Positions 15,630 through 24,312 of a stretch of DNA of 64,000 nt are shown in pieces; position 1 is the first letter of the stretch; each line of letters begins with the position of its first letter. The position numbers and the translations under genes are program-made. The stretch comes from Acidimicrobiaceae bacterium. GTDB taxonomy: Bacteria > Actinomycetota > Acidimicrobiia > Acidimicrobiales > Ilumatobacteraceae. The notes below the pieces were generated by a model that had not been told where the DNA came from, made no database searches, and saw only the letters and a program-made list of their open reading frames with translations. Location: positions 189,204-253,203 of the forward strand of contig JACJWG010000005.1 of the NCBI GenBank assembly GCA_020637235.1. The letters are read 5' to 3'.

Positions 15630-17071
15630 AGTACTCACGCTTCAACATCTGGTCCGATCAGGGCGCGTCATCGGCCGGCGGGCACGAGGTCGGGGTGTAC
15701 TGCGGCGTCAGCGGGGCCCTGCAGACCATGACCCGTCGCGAACGCGACCTCGTCGATGCCTTCGTGTCCGGACGTTCGGAGGGCGACGGGGTCGAAGCGC
15801 TCCTCGAGCACCTCGTCCGGATGGGTGCGATCGTCCACGACGAAGCCGACGAGCTCGCAACGCTCCGCCGCCGCTACGACGACAGCCGCTGGCGCAGCGA
15901 CTCCCTCGGCTACACGATCGTGACGAGCCTGGGCTGCAACTTCGACTGCCCGTACTGCTTCGAGGACAAGCATCCCTCGCTGCTCAAGCCCGAGGTCGCC
16001 GACGCGCTGGTCGGTGTGCTGCGCGACTCGATGCCGGGCATCAGGCGGCTCGACGTGACCTGGATGGGTGGCGAGCCGCTGCTCGGAGCGAGACAACTGT
16101 TCGATCTCGCGGCGCGGTTCATCGACCTGTGCGACGAGCACGAGCGCACGTACACCTCGTCGATCATCACCAACGGGTGGTACCTCGACGGAGCGATGGC
16201 CGAGCGGCTCGCGGCACATCGCGTCCGTTCGGCTCAGGTGACGATCGACGGACCGCCTGACATCCACGACGTCAAGCGCCCACACGCCGGAGGCGGCCCC
16301 ACGTTCGAGCGGATCCTCCGCAACGTCGCCGAAGCCGCCGATCTCATCGACGTCCAGATCCGGATCAACGTCGACACCGCCAACGCGCACCGTGTGGCAG
16401 AACTCGTCGATCGGCTCGCCGAGGAGGGACTCGCGGGACGCGTCGGCGTGGCGCTCGGGCGCATCACCGACGCAGTGAGCAACGATGCCAGCCCGCTCGC
16501 GAGCTACACGAAGTCGTGTCTCACGGCGTCGCAGTTCTCCCACTACGAGCTCGCGTTCCAAGCCGTGGCCGAGGCGGCGGGTTTCGGGTACCCCGGACTG
16601 CCGCAGCCGAGCGGCTCGCCGTGCACGGCGGTGCGATCGCGCGAGATCGTGGTCGGTGCCGACGGTGAGATGTGGAAGTGCTGGGACGACATCGGCGATC
16701 CGGCCCGATCCATCGGGACGGTGTTCGACTACCGGACCACCAACCAGGAGCTCGACCGGTGGCTCGCCTACCACCCGCTCGACGATGCGCAGTGCTCGTC
16801 GTGCATGGCCCTGCCGGTCTGCATGGGCGGCTGCGCACACCACGACTTCCACAGCGACGACCGAGAGGCCAAGTGCGGATCGTTCCGCACGAACCACCAG
16901 CGCCGGGTCGACGAGGTGACGCGGCGCCGGCTCGGCTTCGCCGCCGGCGAGGTCGCCCCCCTGCCACGGTTCGATCTCGAGCCGGCGGGCCCGCTCGCCG
17001 GGCAGCCCGTGACGATGCGTCCCACCCGGCGCGGCGCCACGGCGTCGGCCCCGCTGGCCCGCGTGTCCTGA
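15626..17071 (+). CDS. Radical SAM/SPASM peptide maturase
   Basis: A 481-residue enzyme. The [4Fe-4S]-SAM motif CxxxCxxC is C104-C108-C111 (GCNFDCPYC); a GGEP motif follows at about 148-151. The SPASM region has C333, C352, C390, C393, C399, C403 and C417, enough for two auxiliary clusters. The first 90 residues form a small domain with helical character that could recognise leaders. SPASM enzymes of this layout install thioether, C-C or ether links in ribosomal peptides. It is coupled to precursor 3 and precedes the exporter by 13 bp. The chemistry cannot be predicted from sequence alone. Confidence 0.9.
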   Translation: MKYSRFNIWSDQGASSAGGHEVGVYCGVSGALQTMTRRERDLVDAFVSGRSEGDGVEALLEHLVRMGAIVHDEADELATLRRRYDDSRWRSDSLGYTIVTSLGCNFDCPYCFEDKHPSLLKPEVADALVGVLRDSMPGIRRLDVTWMGGEPLLGARQLFDLAARFIDLCDEHERTYTSSIITNGWYLDGAMAERLAAHRVRSAQVTIDGPPDIHDVKRPHAGGGPTFERILRNVAEAADLIDVQIRINVDTANAHRVAELVDRLAEEGLAGRVGVALGRITDAVSNDASPLASYTKSCLTASQFSHYELAFQAVAEAAGFGYPGLPQPSGSPCTAVRSREIVVGADGEMWKCWDDIGDPARSIGTVFDYRTTNQELDRWLAYHPLDDAQCSSCMALPVCMGGCAHHDFHSDDREAKCGSFRTNHQRRVDEVTRRRLGFAAGEVAPLPRFDLEPAGPLAGQPVTMRPTRRGATASAPLARVS

Positions 17072-17084
17072 CGAGCAGCACGCG

Positions 17085-20000
17085 ATGAACCCGGTCGGTT
17101 CCCACATCGTCGAACTGATCACGAGCGAGGGCACGCGGCGGTTGGAGGTCGCGTCACGACTCACCGTCGGTCGCGAACGCGGCGAGATCCTCGTCCCCGA
17201 CGCCACCGTCTCCGCCGAGCACCTCTCGCTCGACGGCTCCGGGCCGGTGCTCACCGTCACCGATCTGGGCAGCGCCAACGGCACGTACCGCGGCGGCGAA
17301 CGTGTGGGCGTCGACGTGCCGCTCGCACCAGGTGACGAGCTGCGGTTCGGCAACAGCGTCGTCCGGGTGATCGCGGCGCCGGCGGTGGCGGCACACCCTC
17401 TCCCACCACCGGTCGGGCCCGGTGCCCCGGCCGGCGCGAGACCTGTCGTCGGTGACGACCTGGGACGTGTCCGCAATGACGCGGTCGAGGTGCAGTTCGA
17501 ACGTCGGACGCACGGTGAACGGATCGCTCGCGAGTACGCGGGTGCCGCCCGTCGAGCCCGCACCGCACTCGCCGGCTTCGGATCGGAGTCGTGGGGCACC
17601 GTTCCGACCCTGCATCTCGTCGATCCGTTCCTCGACGGCGGCGACCTGGTCTCGTCCGGTGCGGTGATCGCTCCGGGCGGATCCGAGGCGTGGGTCGTGG
17701 TGTCGCCGGAGTCGTCACCCGAACCGCCACATCGCGTGCTGGCGCTGATGTTCGGGGCCGCCTACCCGGCAGCGGGCGAACTGCAGCTCCTGATCGAGGG
17801 TTACGGCATCCATCGATCGGGCACGGACTCGACCGACGCCGAGTTGGCGGGTCGACCGTTGCCACCGCTCGACGCCGCCGACGGCGACCTTCGTGCCGCG
17901 ATGGCGGTGTCGTTCGTCCGGTTCCTGATCGCCCGCGAAGGCGAGGACTCGTTCATCAGACTCCTCGCAGCGCCCGCGGGACGCGTCGACGAGACGGTAC
18001 GAGACGTGTACGGACCGTCGATGGGGCAGCTCGAGCAGCTGTGGCGGCGAACGGTGATGTCGGGTCAACCGGACGTGCGGACCGGCGAGTTCCTGCGGAT
18101 GTCCCTGCGCTACCTCCGGCCGTACCGGCTCCGGCAACTCGAGATCCTCGGGTACATGCTGCTCAGCCTCGCCTTCGTCGCGTCGTTCCCGTTCGTGACC
18201 CGCCGGCTGTTCGACACGGCCCTGCCGAGCGGCGAGTTCTCGCAGGTGCTCACCCTCCTCGCCGTGCTCGGGTTGTCGTTCGTGGTGTCGCTCGTCGCCG
18301 GAGTGCGTCAGGCCTACCAGACCGCCTGGGTGTCGAACGCGGTGACTCGCGACATCCGTCAGACGATCTTCGGGAAGGTGCAGGACATGCCGGCGAGCTG
18401 GTTCGCCGAGCATCCACAGGGTGATGTCCTGTCACGGTTGTTCAACGACGTCGGCGCGGTGCAGAGCGGGATGTCGCAGGCGATCGGGCAGGGTGTGTTC
18501 CAGCTCGTCTCGCTGGTGACGACCGCGATCATCATGCTGTCGATCAACCTCTGGTTGGGTCTCGTCGTCCTGCTCGCAGCGCCGCTCGTCGGCGTCGTGT
18601 ACCGGCGCATGTCCGACGGCGCGCGGCTGCGGTCGATCGCCGTGCAGGAGCAGTCGAGCGGGCTGCTCTCGGTGGCAGCCGAGAACTACCGGGCGATCCC
18701 GGTCGTGAAGCTCTTCGGGCTGGCCGAGCGCGAGCGCCGCCGGTTCGGGCAGCAGAGCGAGCGGTTGTTCCGCTCGACACGTCGGATGTCGATGTGGAGC
18801 GGCATGTTCGGCCTGTCCGTCAACCTGATCGTCACCCTGCTCCGCCTGGCGGTGCTCGGCCTCGGCGCGTGGCTCATCCTGGAGGGGCACTTCACGACGG
18901 GCGGACTGGTGGCGTTCCTGTCGATCATGGGCGAGGTGCTGTCGCCGGTGACGATCCTGGTGTCGCTCAGCCAGGAGGTACAGGCGTCGATGGGATCGTT
19001 GGTCCGGATCAACGAGGTGGTCGACGCCCCGATCGAGGGAGGCGCAGCGGCGGCGGACGCGGCGGCGCCGCTCCCACCGCTGCAGCGCGACGTCCGCCTC
19101 GCCGGTGTCGGACTCTCCTACGACGGCACACGGCGGGTGCTGGACGATGTCGACCTGTCGTTTCCCGTGGGTCGGCGGGTCGCGGTCGTCGGGCCGTCGG
19201 GTTCGGGCAAGAGCACCGTGCTCCGCGTGCTGATGCGGCTCCACGATCCCGACGAGGGCACGGTCCTCGTCGACGGCGTCGACGTGCGGAACGGATCGAT
19301 CCGCTCGTGGCGAGACCAACTCGGCGTCGTCTTCCAGGACTCGTTCCTCTTCGATGCCACCATCCGCGAGAACATCGCCCTCGGGCGGATCGGCGCCACC
19401 GATGCCGAGATCGACGCGGCCGCACGTGCGGCCGAGGTGGACGGCTTCGTGTCGACGTTGCCGCGCGGGTGGGACTCGCTGGTGGGCGAAGGCGGCAGCA
19501 ACCTCTCGGGAGGTCAACGCCAGCGCGTGGCCATCGCCCGGGCGTTGCTGCGCGACCCGCGACTGCTGCTCCTCGACGAGGCGACCTCGGCGCTCGATCC
19601 CGCGACGGAGCGTCAGATCAACGACACCATTCGTCGGATCGCGGCCGGCCGCACGGTGGTGGCGGTCACCCACCGTCTCGCGTCGATCACCGACTACGAC
19701 CTCATCGTCGTGATGGTCGACGGTCGCGTGGCCGAGCAGGGGCGCCACGACGAGCTTCTCGCTCGTCGCGGACCGTACGCGCGGCTGTGGGCGGAGCAGA
19801 CGGGTGTGCCACTGCCGGAGCCCGAGGTCGAACCGGTCGACCTGGTCGAGGCTGCGCGCCGGATCCCGTTCCTGTCCGGGGTCGACGACGATGCGCTGCG
19901 GGAGCTGGTCTCGTCGTTGCCCACCTTCCGCGTGCCGGTCGGACGCACCGTCGACGAGGGCGACGGCGTGATGATCCTGACCGACGGCGCGGCCGAGGTG

Positions 20001-20321
20001 CTGGCGTCACTCGGTGGTGCGGCTGTCGGCCGGCTCGAACCGGGCGACGCCTTCGGCGTGCTGGCCACGCTCGGCGCTCCGCCGCTCGCCGTCGCCGTGG
20101 CCGTCGAGGACGCGACGTTCGCTCACCTGTCGGGAGCCGCACTCGGTCGGTTCGCCGCGCACCACCCCGAGGTCGCTGCCCGACTCGATCCCGCCCCTCG
20201 GCCGGGCGCGTCGCCTCGCGGGACGCGTGTCGGTCGGATGACGCTGGCCCGCCCGTCGGCAGCGGGCGTCGACCCCCGGCGGACGATGGCGGTCTTCGCC
20301 CCGCCGTCGGCGCCGAACTGA
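17085..20321 (+). CDS. FHA-ABC exporter fusion with cyclic-nucleotide-type C-terminal domain
   Basis: A 1078-residue multidomain protein. Residues 11-97 are an FHA domain (GR 29-30, S43-H46, N65-G66-T67), which binds phosphothreonine. Residues about 125-330 resemble a peptidase-MA/gluzincin domain (LIEGYGIHR, FVRFLIAREGEDSFIRLL) but have no HExxH. About 335-650 is a six-helix exporter domain, then an ATPase domain with GPSGSGKST (about 704), NLSGGQ (about 806) and LLLLDEATSALD. The end (about 915-1045, FLSGVDDDALRELVS, RLEPGDAFG) resembles a cNMP-binding fold. It likely exports the modified peptide under phospho- or ligand control. Confidence 0.88.
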   Translation: MNPVGSHIVELITSEGTRRLEVASRLTVGRERGEILVPDATVSAEHLSLDGSGPVLTVTDLGSANGTYRGGERVGVDVPLAPGDELRFGNSVVRVIAAPAVAAHPLPPPVGPGAPAGARPVVGDDLGRVRNDAVEVQFERRTHGERIAREYAGAARRARTALAGFGSESWGTVPTLHLVDPFLDGGDLVSSGAVIAPGGSEAWVVVSPESSPEPPHRVLALMFGAAYPAAGELQLLIEGYGIHRSGTDSTDAELAGRPLPPLDAADGDLRAAMAVSFVRFLIAREGEDSFIRLLAAPAGRVDETVRDVYGPSMGQLEQLWRRTVMSGQPDVRTGEFLRMSLRYLRPYRLRQLEILGYMLLSLAFVASFPFVTRRLFDTALPSGEFSQVLTLLAVLGLSFVVSLVAGVRQAYQTAWVSNAVTRDIRQTIFGKVQDMPASWFAEHPQGDVLSRLFNDVGAVQSGMSQAIGQGVFQLVSLVTTAIIMLSINLWLGLVVLLAAPLVGVVYRRMSDGARLRSIAVQEQSSGLLSVAAENYRAIPVVKLFGLAERERRRFGQQSERLFRSTRRMSMWSGMFGLSVNLIVTLLRLAVLGLGAWLILEGHFTTGGLVAFLSIMGEVLSPVTILVSLSQEVQASMGSLVRINEVVDAPIEGGAAAADAAAPLPPLQRDVRLAGVGLSYDGTRRVLDDVDLSFPVGRRVAVVGPSGSGKSTVLRVLMRLHDPDEGTVLVDGVDVRNGSIRSWRDQLGVVFQDSFLFDATIRENIALGRIGATDAEIDAAARAAEVDGFVSTLPRGWDSLVGEGGSNLSGGQRQRVAIARALLRDPRLLLLDEATSALDPATERQINDTIRRIAAGRTVVAVTHRLASITDYDLIVVMVDGRVAEQGRHDELLARRGPYARLWAEQTGVPLPEPEVEPVDLVEAARRIPFLSGVDDDALRELVSSLPTFRVPVGRTVDEGDGVMILTDGAAEVLASLGGAAVGRLEPGDAFGVLATLGAPPLAVAVAVEDATFAHLSGAALGRFAAHHPEVAARLDPAPRPGASPRGTRVGRMTLARPSAAGVDPRRTMAVFAPPSAPN

Positions 20322-20360
20322 CGACGCTCGAGCACGAGAGGAAGGTCCGAGAGGAGTCCG

Positions 20361-20984
20361 ATGGGTCAGTCCGATTCGCCGCCACCCCCGCCACCACCAC
20401 TGGCGCCCCCGCCGTCGGCATCGTCGGCACCGCCTGCACCGTCTGCACCGTTGCGGGTCAGTGCGACGCTCGCAGCGGTGATCCGCGCCGCGGTCGAGTC
20501 GACCGGTGCGCGGTGCGGTTGGATCCTTCGGGCCGACTCGTCGTCGCTGGACGTCGTCGCTGCGTACGCGCCAGGAGCCGAGGCGCCACCACTCGGCACC
20601 CGTCGAGCGGTGCGTGGCGTGGCCGGCTTCGTGGTGGGTTCCGGCCAGCCGGCAGCGGTGCAGTTGCGCGACGTCGACGTCGACAACGACGGTGCCGGGG
20701 GCGCGGTCGGCACGCCCCGTGCGGTCCTCGCGGCGCCGTGTGTCGCCGGCGACGTCGTCGGCGTGATCGAGCTCGTCGATCCGGCCGGTGGCGCCTTCGG
20801 CTTCGACGACGTCGAGATGGTGGTGATGCTCGGCGAGATCGCGGGCGCGGCGATCGACGAGCTCGGCGTCGCGCGCGCGATGCCGCCCACCCCGGCGCAG
20901 CTGGTCGAGCGACTGTCGACACTGGCCGTGCGTGATCCGGCGAGGTACGCCGATCTCGCTCGATTCGTGGCGACCGTGTCGTGA
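20361..20984 (+). CDS. GAF-domain protein
   Basis: A 207-residue protein with a low-complexity Pro/Ser/Ala start (residues 5-30) and a GAF-like sensor domain (about 32-165): LAAVIRAAVESTGARCGWILR, GVAGFVVGSGQPAAV, APCVAGDVVGVIELVDP and FDDVEMVVMLGEIAGAAIDEL. GAF domains bind small ligands or mediate protein contacts. It lies 39 bp after the exporter gene and its stop overlaps the subtilase start (GTGA), so it is part of the same transcript. Ligand unknown; a regulatory role for maturation or export is inferred. Confidence 0.8.
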   Translation: MGQSDSPPPPPPPLAPPPSASSAPPAPSAPLRVSATLAAVIRAAVESTGARCGWILRADSSSLDVVAAYAPGAEAPPLGTRRAVRGVAGFVVGSGQPAAVQLRDVDVDNDGAGGAVGTPRAVLAAPCVAGDVVGVIELVDPAGGAFGFDDVEMVVMLGEIAGAAIDELGVARAMPPTPAQLVERLSTLAVRDPARYADLARFVATVS

Positions 20985-21877
20985 CCTCCGATCCGGTGCG
21001 ACCGGCGTGGAGTCGCGACTCGATGATGGTGCGCCTGCCGAAGCGGATCGGTCTCGACGACCTCAGCGACGACTGGGTCTTCGGCGGGGCCGACGGCACC
21101 GGCGTGTCGGTCGCCGTGATCGACAGCGGCATCGACGCCGACCATCCGGCCCTCGAGGGCTGTGTCGACCCGGAACGAGGCGTCGCCTTCAGCGTCGACC
21201 TCGACGGCACCGTGGTCCGCGTCGACGGCGTGCACGGCGACAGCTACGGCCATGGGACGGCGTGCGCGGGGATCATCCACTCGATCGCCCCGATGGCCCG
21301 GATCACGAGCGTGAAGGTGCTGGGCCCGGGGCTCACGGGCAAGGCGGCAGCGTTCATCGCCGGTCTGGAGTGGGCGATCGAGGAGGGCTACGACGTGGTG
21401 AACCTGTCGCTCGGCAGCCGACGTCGCGACGACGCCCTGGTGTTCCACGAGCTGTGCGATCGTGCGTACTTCGGCAACACGATCGTCGTCACCGCCGCGA
21501 ACAACGTGCAATCCGTCAGCTACCCCTCTCTGTTCGCCTCGGTGTTCAGCGTGGCGTGCAACCTCGGCAGCGATCCCCGCCGGTATCACGTCAATCCGTC
21601 ACCGCCGACCGAGTTCCTCGCTCGCGGCATCGACGTACCGGTCCTGTGGACCGGCCACGGGACGAGTGTCGCGACCGGGAACAGCTACGCCGCGCCGCAC
21701 CTGGCCGGTCTGGCCGCGCTCGTGCGTGGCAAGCACCCGGAGCTGCGTCCGTTCCAGGTGAAGGCTGCGTTGTGGGCGCGTGCCGCCAACGTCGTCGAGC
21801 ACGCCGACCCCGAGATCGCCGGTCGGCTGAGCCGGATGGTGTCGGCCACGTCCGTTCGTCGTGCGATGCACCGATGA
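20981..21877 (+). CDS. Subtilisin-like serine protease without signal peptide
   Basis: A 298-residue S8 peptidase with the full triad: D48 (VAVIDSGID), H91 (GHGTACAG) and S235 (GNSYAAPHLAG), and an Asn-rich oxyanion segment (TAANNVQS). There is no signal peptide, prodomain or TM helix, so it should act in the cytoplasm. In RiPP clusters such subtilases remove leader peptides, which is the likely role here. The GTG at 20981 overlaps the GAF stop. The motif before the nucleophile is GNS rather than the usual GTS. Confidence 0.9.
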   Translation: MTSDPVRPAWSRDSMMVRLPKRIGLDDLSDDWVFGGADGTGVSVAVIDSGIDADHPALEGCVDPERGVAFSVDLDGTVVRVDGVHGDSYGHGTACAGIIHSIAPMARITSVKVLGPGLTGKAAAFIAGLEWAIEEGYDVVNLSLGSRRRDDALVFHELCDRAYFGNTIVVTAANNVQSVSYPSLFASVFSVACNLGSDPRRYHVNPSPPTEFLARGIDVPVLWTGHGTSVATGNSYAAPHLAGLAALVRGKHPELRPFQVKAALWARAANVVEHADPEIAGRLSRMVSATSVRRAMHR

Positions 21878-21892
21878 GGCCGTCGCGCCCCG

Positions 21893-24265
21893 TCAGCAGC
21901 CGAGCACCGTGGCGGCGATCGCGTCGCCGGTCGCGATCCAGGTGTCGTCGACGGGTGTGTTGACGACGAGGTAGATCGTGTACCCGTGGTCGGGGATCGC
22001 GTACGCGATGCTGCGTCCGGTCGCGTCATCGGTCATCTCGGTGAGGACCGTTCGGGCGCCGACCACGCGGCCGGTACCGCCGGCGGGGACACCGCGAGCA
22101 GCGAGCGCTGCCGCGACCTCGTCCGGCGTCGAGGTCAGCGTCGTGTCCGACTCGAACCGGATCACGGTGAGGCTCACGATCTGATCGCCGGCGACGGGCC
22201 CGTCGGCCCAGATCACGCCGCCGAGCGCGACGAGACCCGTCAACGTGGCCGCCATCTCCTCGGCAGCGGCCGGCCGGAGCGATCGGGCTGCCTCCTCGAC
22301 GGGGGTTCGCTGGAGGTCGACCCATCGCCAGCCCTCCGGGAGGACGAGTGTCGCGCCGAGACCGCACCGCCCCGCGTACGTGCCGGTGAGCCGGTCCAAC
22401 TGTGTGCGCAGCACGGTGGGATCGAACAGCTGGGCCACGGGGGCGCAGTTGCCCGAGCCGGGGATGGCGCGTTGGTCGGCGTCGGCCACCAGCACGCACA
22501 GGTGTCGTGCGCCGGCCGCTTCGACGTCGGCCAGGGTGAAGCCACTGCGCCCGTTCTCGCCGCCGAAGCTGGTGAACGGCATCGGGGCGTCCCACGGCTT
22601 CCAGCTCCCGCCCGCGACCTCGGTGCCGGCACGACGCTCGTCGCCGGCGACGGCGGTGTCGAGGTAGAAGTGGAGATGATCGCCTGCGGGTTCGAGTTCC
22701 GGCACGAATCCCTCGGTGAAGAACGGTGCGGAGAGTTCGCCCGTGGCTTCGTCGACGCTCACCCCGGCGTAGATGCAGGCCACCATCGGCTGGTCGTCGG
22801 GGCACGGGGTCGGCGTCCACGGTGAATCGACGACCGTCATGTCGAGGTCGGCCGGCCGGGTGCCGATCGCCGCGTCGATCGGCACCGATGCCGAGGTGTC
22901 GGTCGGCGCGTCCGCCGGGATCGTCGCCGTGTCGTCGTCGACGTCGTCGGCGCTCCCGGAGTCGGGCTCGCCGCGGCCGACCACGAGCACCGCGACCGCG
23001 GCCACGACCGCGACGGCGAACGCTGCGGCGATCCACCCGATCGCACGTTCTCGGTGCGGCCGGCCGGCAGGTGCGTCCGGGACCGTCGCAGCGGTGGGGG
23101 GCGCGGCGCCTGCCGGCACGACGGGCGGTGGCAGGTCGAGCGGTCGGCTCGATGCCGCGGCGAGGAGGGGTGCGGGCGGGGGTACGGTGGACGGTGGCGG
23201 TGCGGTGGACGGTGGCGGCGCGGTGGACGGTGGCGGCGCGGTGGGGGGTGCCAGCACCGCACCGTCGCCGACACCGCCGGGGCGGTGGAGCGCTCGATCC
23301 GCCTTCACGATGATCGTGCCGGTGCGGACCGCCGAGACGTCGGCCGTCTCGGAGGCGGCCACCACCTCCGGCCAGTGCAGGACGAATCGCCGCCGCCGCA
23401 GCCATCCCGTCCCGAATGACTTCACCCCCGCACGCACGAGGTCGAGCGCGAAGTCGTCGGCGCTCGCGTGCCGGTCGCCGACGCGCTTCGCGAGCGAGCG
23501 GTCGACCACCGCTCCGATGGCCGCCGGGAGTTCGGGTCGTGACGCGATCAGCGGGGTCGGCTCCGTCACGAGGTGGTGGGCGAGCAGCGCGGTGGGCGTG
23601 GTGCAGTCGGGGAAGGGAAGACCGCCTGTCAGCAACTCGTAGGCCATCACGCCGGTGCTGTACACGTCGGAGGCGCCGGTGAGGGGTTCCCCACGGACCT
23701 GCTCCGGGCTCATGTATGCGGGGGTGCCGATCACCATGCCGGTCGCCGTTCGTCGCGAACCCTCGGCGCCGATCGTCCGTGCCACGCCGAAGTCGGCGAG
23801 CTTCACCACACCGCGGGCGTCGAAGAGCAAGTTCTCCGGCTTGATGTCGCGATGGAGGATGTTGCGTTCGTGGGCGGCGGACAGCGCGGCGCAGCACGCG
23901 AGGACCGCCGCACAGGCCTCGTCGGTCGCCAGCCCGTCGCTCAGGAAACGGTCGCTCAACGGGCTCGCGCAGCGCTCCATGATGAGCAGGCACAGCCCGT
24001 CGTCCCGGTCGACGAAGTCGTAGACCGGCACGATGTGTGGGTGGTCGAGCGAGGCGACGAGGCGCGCCTCGTCGACGAAACGCTCGCGGACCGCCGGATC
24101 CGCAGCGAAGGCGCGAGGCAGCTGCTTGATCGCGACCGATCGACCGAGCTGGCGGTGCCGCCCCGCGTACACCACGCCGAACGCGCCACGACCGATCTCG
24201 TCGAGGACTTCGTACGCCGGTAGCGCCTCCTGCACCGCGAGGAGTTCTCGGGACGGTCGTGGCAC
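21893..24265 (-). CDS. Transmembrane serine/threonine protein kinase
   Basis: A 790-residue kinase. The N-terminal catalytic domain has a glycine loop (GRGAFGVVYAG), K47 (AIKQL), HRDIKPENLL (D140), DFG (D158) and SPEQ. A Pro/Thr-rich juxtamembrane stretch leads to one TM helix (WIAAAFAVAVVAAVAVLVVG, about residue 410), then a large extracellular part with paired Cys (TPCPDDQPMVACIYAG; RHLCVLVADADQ). It converges on the subtilase gene with 15 bp between. Its neighbour with an FHA domain suggests a kinase-to-FHA signalling link with the exporter, which is inferred. Confidence 0.93.
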   Translation of the reverse strand: MPRPSRELLAVQEALPAYEVLDEIGRGAFGVVYAGRHRQLGRSVAIKQLPRAFAADPAVRERFVDEARLVASLDHPHIVPVYDFVDRDDGLCLLIMERCASPLSDRFLSDGLATDEACAAVLACCAALSAAHERNILHRDIKPENLLFDARGVVKLADFGVARTIGAEGSRRTATGMVIGTPAYMSPEQVRGEPLTGASDVYSTGVMAYELLTGGLPFPDCTTPTALLAHHLVTEPTPLIASRPELPAAIGAVVDRSLAKRVGDRHASADDFALDLVRAGVKSFGTGWLRRRRFVLHWPEVVAASETADVSAVRTGTIIVKADRALHRPGGVGDGAVLAPPTAPPPSTAPPPSTAPPPSTVPPPAPLLAAASSRPLDLPPPVVPAGAAPPTAATVPDAPAGRPHRERAIGWIAAAFAVAVVAAVAVLVVGRGEPDSGSADDVDDDTATIPADAPTDTSASVPIDAAIGTRPADLDMTVVDSPWTPTPCPDDQPMVACIYAGVSVDEATGELSAPFFTEGFVPELEPAGDHLHFYLDTAVAGDERRAGTEVAGGSWKPWDAPMPFTSFGGENGRSGFTLADVEAAGARHLCVLVADADQRAIPGSGNCAPVAQLFDPTVLRTQLDRLTGTYAGRCGLGATLVLPEGWRWVDLQRTPVEEAARSLRPAAAEEMAATLTGLVALGGVIWADGPVAGDQIVSLTVIRFESDTTLTSTPDEVAAALAARGVPAGGTGRVVGARTVLTEMTDDATGRSIAYAIPDHGYTIYLVVNTPVDDTWIATGDAIAATVLGC

Positions 24266-24312
24266 GACGATCCCGACGACACCGTGTTCGCCGGGTTACA
24301 CCACGGCTGCCG

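Noticed and set aside
22000..24300. Plus-strand open frames opposite the kinase
   Set aside because: Shadows of the kinase gene; the minus-strand frame has all kinase motifs.
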